In this document: positions 60,375 to 64,000 of the stretch, piece by piece
Position numbering within the stretch: the first letter of the stretch is position 1
Layout: each line of letters opens with the position of its first letter
Source: Ulvibacter antarcticus
GTDB taxonomy: Bacteria > Bacteroidota > Bacteroidia > Flavobacteriales > Flavobacteriaceae
Direction of reading: 5' to 3'
Assembly (NCBI RefSeq): GCF_003688405.1
Contig: NZ_REFC01000012.1
Location: 496,001-560,000 of the forward strand
DNA: 64,000 nt
Translations under genes and position numbers: made by a program
Notes under the pieces: generated by a model
The model's input: only the letters and a program-made list of their open reading frames with translations
Databases searched by the model: none
What the model was told of the DNA's origin: nothing

Positions 60375-60553
60375 ATCCGGCAGGTCTCCTGACTTGTCTT
60401 TTGCGTTACCTTCCCGCTAGCTATGCCAACAGTGGTGTTGAAGTGATACGCTATCCGCCTGAAACGGACGACTTACAGTTGCGGGAACAGCTTCGGCATT
60501 GAACCGAATTCCCTTTTAAGAACGATCTTTAAAACCGCTCACCTAAATCTGCC
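60375..60553 (-). ncRNA. Cobalamin riboswitch upstream of the TonB receptor
   Basis: Minus-strand blocks in order: AAAGGGAATTCGGTTCAATGCCG (first, in parts), AGCTGTTCCCGCAACTGTAAG, the ACCACTG segment, GGGAAGG, and the 3' AAGTCAGGAGACCTGCC (quoted in parts; positions 60553 down to 60375). These are the conserved elements of the adenosylcobalamin riboswitch. It lies between its own TATTTTTG promoter (60562-60555) and the btuB-like gene, and should turn the operon off when cobalamin is plentiful. Confidence 0.93.
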
Positions 60554-60554
60554 G

Positions 60555-60562
60555 CAAAAATA
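60555..60562 (-). promoter_or_regulatory. -7 promoter element of the riboswitch transcript
   Basis: Minus strand TATTTTTG fits TAnnTTTG, immediately upstream of the riboswitch. Confidence 0.5.
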
Positions 60563-60599
60563 AGCTAATTTTTCGGTAGGGATGCCAAACAAAAACTAT

Positions 60600-60607
60600 T
60601 ATTTTTG
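60600..60607 (+). promoter_or_regulatory. -7 element just before the BtuF-like ATG
   Basis: TATTTTTG, three bases before the ATG at 60611; predicts a leaderless transcript. Confidence 0.4.
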
Positions 60608-60610
60608 GGC

Positions 60611-61747
60611 ATGCTAAAATCGTACGTTTTCATTTTCTTTATTGCTTTTTTCTCTGGGTGTGTGGATCGACCTATCAAGAGCACTTCAAAATCTTCACCT
60701 AAAGAATCACTTGAAATAAGATACGCCAAAGGATTTGAAATCAGTAATTTTAATGATTACAAAATAATCACCATAACCAATCCTTGGCCGGGAGCTTCAG
60801 AGAAATTTACCTATGCCCTTATTGAGGATGGAACTATACTCCCTGCTTCGGAAAACTACGACGCCGTTATTAAAATTCCTGTTTCAGAAATAGTAGTGAC
60901 TTCCACAACTCATATTCCTTCTTTGGAAATGTTAGGTGTAGATGAAGCATTGGTAGGATTTCCAAACCTCAACTATATCTCTTCCGAAGCTACCCGAAAA
61001 AGAATCAACAATAAAGAAATCGTTGAACTCGGTAAAAATGAAGATATCAACACTGAAGTACTTATCGATCTTAATCCTGATGTAGTCGTTGGCTTCGCTG
61101 TAGATGGCAATAACAATGCTTTTAACACGATTAAAAAGACAGGTATTCCGGTGTTGTATAATTCCGATTGGACCGAAACAACTCCCTTGGGAAAGGCCGA
61201 ATGGATTAAATTCTTTGGAGTTCTCTTCGACCGTGAGCAGTTGGCCGATAGTATTTTTAACGAAATAGAGCAACAATATCACGAAACAAAGAAAATAGCT
61301 TCCGAAGCCTTAGTAAAACCAACGGTATTAAGTGGTGCCATGTATAAAGATGTATGGTATTTGCCTCAAGGAAAAAGCTGGGCGGCACAGTTTATCGCAG
61401 ACGCAAATGGCGACTATTTATGGAAAGACACCAATGGCAATGGCAGCTTATCGCTTAGCTTGGAGTCGGTTTTAGAAAAAGGGCTACATGCCAAGTTTTG
61501 GGTTGGCACCAGTCAGTTTAGTAGCCTTTCTCAATTAGAAGAAGCCCATAGTGTGTATAGCGAATTTGATGCGTTTAAAAACATGAACGCTTTTAGTTTT
61601 ACCACCAAAAAAGGTGCTACAGGCGGGGTTATTTACTATGAATTAGCCCCTAACCGACCGGATATTGTACTAAAAGACATTGTGAAAATATTACACCCGG
61701 AACTTTTGCCGGATCACGAACTTTATTTTTTTAGCCGTCTGCAATAA
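60611..61747 (+). CDS. ABC transporter periplasmic cobalamin-binding lipoprotein, BtuF-like
   Basis: Start ATG at 60611 (MLKSYVFIFFIAFFSGC), giving a lipobox with Cys17; a TTG at 60605 adds only two residues and lies in the promoter. 378 residues of the helical-backbone class III binding proteins: VVVTSTTHIPSLEMLGV equivalent (IVVTSTTHIPSLEML), DLNPDVVVGF and the C-terminal YELAPNRPDIVLKDI. It overlaps the permease by one base. B12 substrate is inferred from the divergent riboswitch-controlled receptor; iron chelates are possible. Confidence 0.88.
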   Translation: MLKSYVFIFFIAFFSGCVDRPIKSTSKSSPKESLEIRYAKGFEISNFNDYKIITITNPWPGASEKFTYALIEDGTILPASENYDAVIKIPVSEIVVTSTTHIPSLEMLGVDEALVGFPNLNYISSEATRKRINNKEIVELGKNEDINTEVLIDLNPDVVVGFAVDGNNNAFNTIKKTGIPVLYNSDWTETTPLGKAEWIKFFGVLFDREQLADSIFNEIEQQYHETKKIASEALVKPTVLSGAMYKDVWYLPQGKSWAAQFIADANGDYLWKDTNGNGSLSLSLESVLEKGLHAKFWVGTSQFSSLSQLEEAHSVYSEFDAFKNMNAFSFTTKKGATGGVIYYELAPNRPDIVLKDIVKILHPELLPDHELYFFSRLQ

Positions 61748-62778
61748 TGGAGGGCGTCCAAACATATAAGGCCTATTTTGTGATATTGGTGCTATTGCTG
61801 TTTCTTACATTTCTTTTAAACCTAAGCCTCGGATCTGTGTCAATTCCCGTAAATGAGGTCTTTTCGGCACTGTTTGGAGGCGAAACCGCTAAAAGCTCAT
61901 GGCAATACATCATTATCGATTACCGACTCCCTAAGGCGATTACAGCACTCCTTGCCGGTAGTGGTCTGGCGGTTTCCGGTTTACTTATGCAAACTTTATT
62001 TCGAAACCCTTTGGCAGGACCTTTCGTTCTCGGACTGAGCAGCGGAGCCAGTCTAGGGGTTGCTTTTCTCATTTTAGGCGCCTCAGCCTTTGGAGGCTTC
62101 TTTGGAAGTCTGTTGTTAAGTCAGTGGAGTTTAGTCATTGCCTCAGCCCTGGGAAGTTTTCTAGTGCTTTTAGCAGTATTAGCGGTTACTTTCAGAATTA
62201 AGGATACAATGGCGATATTAATCATCGGACTCATGTTTGGAAGCGTTACGGCAGCTGTGGTAGGAGTTCTTTCATATTTTAGTAACGCCGAGCAGCTGCA
62301 GCAATTTATATTTTGGTCATTTGGAAGTTTGGGAAATCAATCCTGGCAAGGCGTGTTAATAATGGCTATTTGCTGTTTTATAGGGCTGGCAGTAAGTTTT
62401 TTTAGCAGTAAGTCATTAAATGCTCTCTTACTGGGTGAAAATTATGCCCGAAGCATGGGCTTACATATCAAAAAAACAACTTTCGTTATCATACTTGCTA
62501 CCAGTATTCTCGCGGGGAGCGTAACGGCTTTTGCAGGTCCCATTGCTTTTGTAGGATTGGCGGTGCCGCATATTACCCGTCAGTATTTTAAAACTTCCAA
62601 TCATTTTACACTTATTCCGGCAGTGCTACTTTCAGGCGGAATTTTAATGCTTTTTTGTGATACTGTAGCACAATTACCAATGAGTGAATTTACCTTGCCA
62701 ATAAATGCGATCACCTCGTTAATTGGCGCCCCTGTTGTGATTTGGTTGCTGGTTCGAAAACGTAAACTTTTATTTTAA
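61747..62778 (+). CDS. FecCD-family ABC transporter permease, BtuC-like
   Basis: 343 residues, about ten membrane helices. The FecCD signature YRLPKAITALLAGSGLAVSG and RNPLAGPFVLGLSSGASLG, and the cytoplasmic coupling helix region (GENYARSMGLHIKKTTF), are intact. Starts with ATG overlapping the binding-protein stop (TAATG) and ends likewise at the ATPase, so the three proteins are translationally coupled. Confidence 0.92.
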   Translation: MEGVQTYKAYFVILVLLLFLTFLLNLSLGSVSIPVNEVFSALFGGETAKSSWQYIIIDYRLPKAITALLAGSGLAVSGLLMQTLFRNPLAGPFVLGLSSGASLGVAFLILGASAFGGFFGSLLLSQWSLVIASALGSFLVLLAVLAVTFRIKDTMAILIIGLMFGSVTAAVVGVLSYFSNAEQLQQFIFWSFGSLGNQSWQGVLIMAICCFIGLAVSFFSSKSLNALLLGENYARSMGLHIKKTTFVIILATSILAGSVTAFAGPIAFVGLAVPHITRQYFKTSNHFTLIPAVLLSGGILMLFCDTVAQLPMSEFTLPINAITSLIGAPVVIWLLVRKRKLLF

Positions 62779-63572
62779 TGGCTTCGGAAGAAAAACATAT
62801 CATATTGGAAACACGCGATCTCGCGGTTGGTTACACTTCCAAGCGGAAATCGGATGTTATCGCTTCCGGGATATCTTTTTCTGTTTCTGAAGGTGAACTC
62901 GTTGCCTTAGTTGGCGCGAACGGGATTGGAAAATCTACTTTGCTAAGATCCTTAGCAGGAATGCAAGCTTCTTTGAAAGGTGAAATATTTCTGAAGGGAA
63001 AGCGATTAAGTGAATATGGCATGCTTCAAATGGCAAATGAGTTAAGTGTCGTTCTCACAGAAACTCCCGCGTCAAAAAACTTAACGGTTTTAGAGTTGAT
63101 TTCCCTCGGAAGACAACCTCATACGAATTGGATGGGGACGCTTTCCGAAGAAGATAAAAAAGCAATAAAATTCGCCCTCGAAGCGACAAACACTGAAACT
63201 TTAGCGCAGAGTAAATGCTACGAATTAAGCGACGGACAATTACAAAGAGTATACATAGCACGTGCATTGGCACAGGATACAACGCTAATCATCTTGGATG
63301 AACCAACAACTCACTTGGATCTTTATCACCGTGCATACGTTTTAAAATTGCTTAAAAAACTGGCAAATGAAACTGGCAAAGCAATTCTGTACTCAACTCA
63401 CGAGATCGATCTGGCTATTCAATTAAGTGATAAGATGCTGGTTATGACCCATGAAACCTGTTATTTTGATCGTCCGAAGAACTTAATTGCAGATGGTAGG
63501 TTTGACAGCTTATTTCCAACTGAAACCATTGATTTTGATAAAAATTCGGGGCGGTTTACGATAAAAGAGTAG
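62778..63572 (+). CDS. ABC transporter ATP-binding protein, BtuD/FecE-like
   Basis: 264 residues. Walker A GANGIGKST (46-54), Q loop, signature ELSDGQLQRVYIARAL (a Ser-Asp variant of LSGGQ), Walker B LIILDEPTTHLD and switch His (STHEID). The LSDGQ change is common in this family. ATG overlaps the permease stop. Third gene of the coupled importer operon. Confidence 0.92.
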   Translation: MASEEKHIILETRDLAVGYTSKRKSDVIASGISFSVSEGELVALVGANGIGKSTLLRSLAGMQASLKGEIFLKGKRLSEYGMLQMANELSVVLTETPASKNLTVLELISLGRQPHTNWMGTLSEEDKKAIKFALEATNTETLAQSKCYELSDGQLQRVYIARALAQDTTLIILDEPTTHLDLYHRAYVLKLLKKLANETGKAILYSTHEIDLAIQLSDKMLVMTHETCYFDRPKNLIADGRFDSLFPTETIDFDKNSGRFTIKE

Positions 63573-63617
63573 TTTAAAAATCCAATATTCATTTAAGAAA
63601 AATTGACAGTTCGAGTG

Positions 63618-63661
63618 TTCTCGATACAAGCCCGATAGCTATCGGGGTCACTCAAACTGAC
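63618..63661. repeat. Dispersed repeat with TTCTCGATAC ... CACTCAAACTGAC flanks
   Basis: TTCTCGATAC at 63618, the perfect palindrome CCCGATAGCTATCGGG at 63631, and CACTCAAACTGAC at 63649: third member of the family. Confidence 0.85.
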
Positions 63662-63806
63662 AAGCTTTAATAATTAAGCGGATAAGAGCTAAATGTTTAA
63701 TTGGAGTAAATTTACTCGCCAATTTCTTTAGTAACCTATAGACGAAAAAACAATTTGTGACTATCTTTACTTTCAATTCTGAAAACACATAAAAGGATCA
63801 ATTTAA

Positions 63807-64000
63807 ATGAACGAAACCTTTCTTTTCTTACTACTAGCTGCTATTTGCCTTCTCATTGGGGCATTTATTGGAAACCTTATTGCCAATTTAAAAAGTAAGT
63901 CGGTTACCGGCACTTTGGAAGAGCGACTTACGCAATCTAAATTTCAGGAAGAGAAGCTCAATGAACGGTTCGATCTGTTAAATCAAGAGAGAGAGGCAAT
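63807..64000 (+). CDS. rmuC: DNA recombination protein RmuC (3' partial)
   Basis: Starts with MNETFLFLLLAAICLLIGAF, a membrane anchor, followed by the beginning of the coiled-coil region (EERLTQSKFQEEKLNERFDL) before the window ends. The membrane helix plus heptad-rich coil is the N-terminal layout of RmuC, which limits inversions during replication. No nuclease core is visible yet, so the name rests on the N-terminus only. A TATCTTTA-like element lies about 45 bp upstream. Confidence 0.7.
   Translation, partial: MNETFLFLLLAAICLLIGAFIGNLIANLKSKSVTGTLEERLTQSKFQEEKLNERFDLLNQEREA

Noticed and set aside
60605-60610. TTG start for the BtuF-like gene
   Set aside because: It lies inside the -7 promoter element and adds two residues before the ATG that starts a good lipoprotein signal.
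1897-63150. TTCCGAAG as a Chi or FtsK-orienting (KOPS) site
   Set aside because: Those sites are biased to one strand; here the two orientations are balanced (32 and 26). A single 64-kb window cannot fully exclude it.

Overview
The window is 64 kb of AT-rich chromosome from a member of the Flavobacteriaceae (Bacteroidetes). Signs of this are a C-terminal type IX secretion sorting domain, the fused CcsBA cytochrome c maturation protein, a conserved set of Bacteroidetes families (DUF2911, DUF4290, DUF4252, DUF6122, DUF6495), promoters of the TTTG/TAnnTTTG type, and weak Shine-Dalgarno signals with several TTG starts. No phage, insertion sequence, CRISPR array or rRNA operon was found. Almost everything is core or housekeeping, and both ends of the window cut a gene.

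Layout. 1-4.9 kb: end of a 7TM/LuxR-like regulator, ccsBA, a group III truncated haemoglobin and a small membrane protein, facing a Crp/Fnr regulator. 5.5-10.2 kb: DUF2520 protein, KdsC phosphatase, UbiA prenyltransferase, Maf, a lipoprotein and a small MscS channel. 10.2-15.8 kb: PIG-L deacetylase, a 42-residue membrane protein, a sodium:solute symporter and a porin. 15.8-24 kb: DUF2911 protein, aquaporin, an SRPBCC/SDR/photolyase operon, a YjdI-like Fe-S protein, MurA, DUF4290 and DUF493. 24-30 kb: NTPase, RecQ, Fmt, HU, YqgE, a class IV aminotransferase and tRNA-Met. 30-37 kb: LRR secreted protein, HisS, an ABC permease, DUF6495, and the L9-S18-S6 ribosomal operon. 37-50 kb: LytTR regulator, PriA, NadC, RlmH, a DEAD-box helicase, RdgB, TrmH and small proteins. 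50-64 kb: a sirtuin lacking the zinc cysteines, a frameshifted gene, PurB, an ECF sigma/anti-sigma/DUF4252 operon, an S41 peptidase, a vitamin B12 uptake locus (surface lipoprotein and TonB receptor behind a cobalamin riboswitch, divergent from BtuF-C-D), and the start of rmuC.

The most unusual content is not in the genes. First, the octamer TTCCGAAG (reverse complement CTTCGGAA) occurs about 58 times by hand count, roughly once per 1.1 kb, where about 1-2 would be expected. It shows no bias for replication strand or coding strand and is read in several different frames, which points to a DNA-level function such as an uptake or recognition sequence. Second, at least ten intergenic tandem arrays in seven intergenic regions all have a period of exactly 7 bp, although their unit sequences differ. 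Third, several families of structured intergenic repeats are present, including a roughly 195-bp multi-hairpin element before purB. Some genes also carry structured 5' leaders (nadC, the DEAD-box helicase, the class IV aminotransferase).
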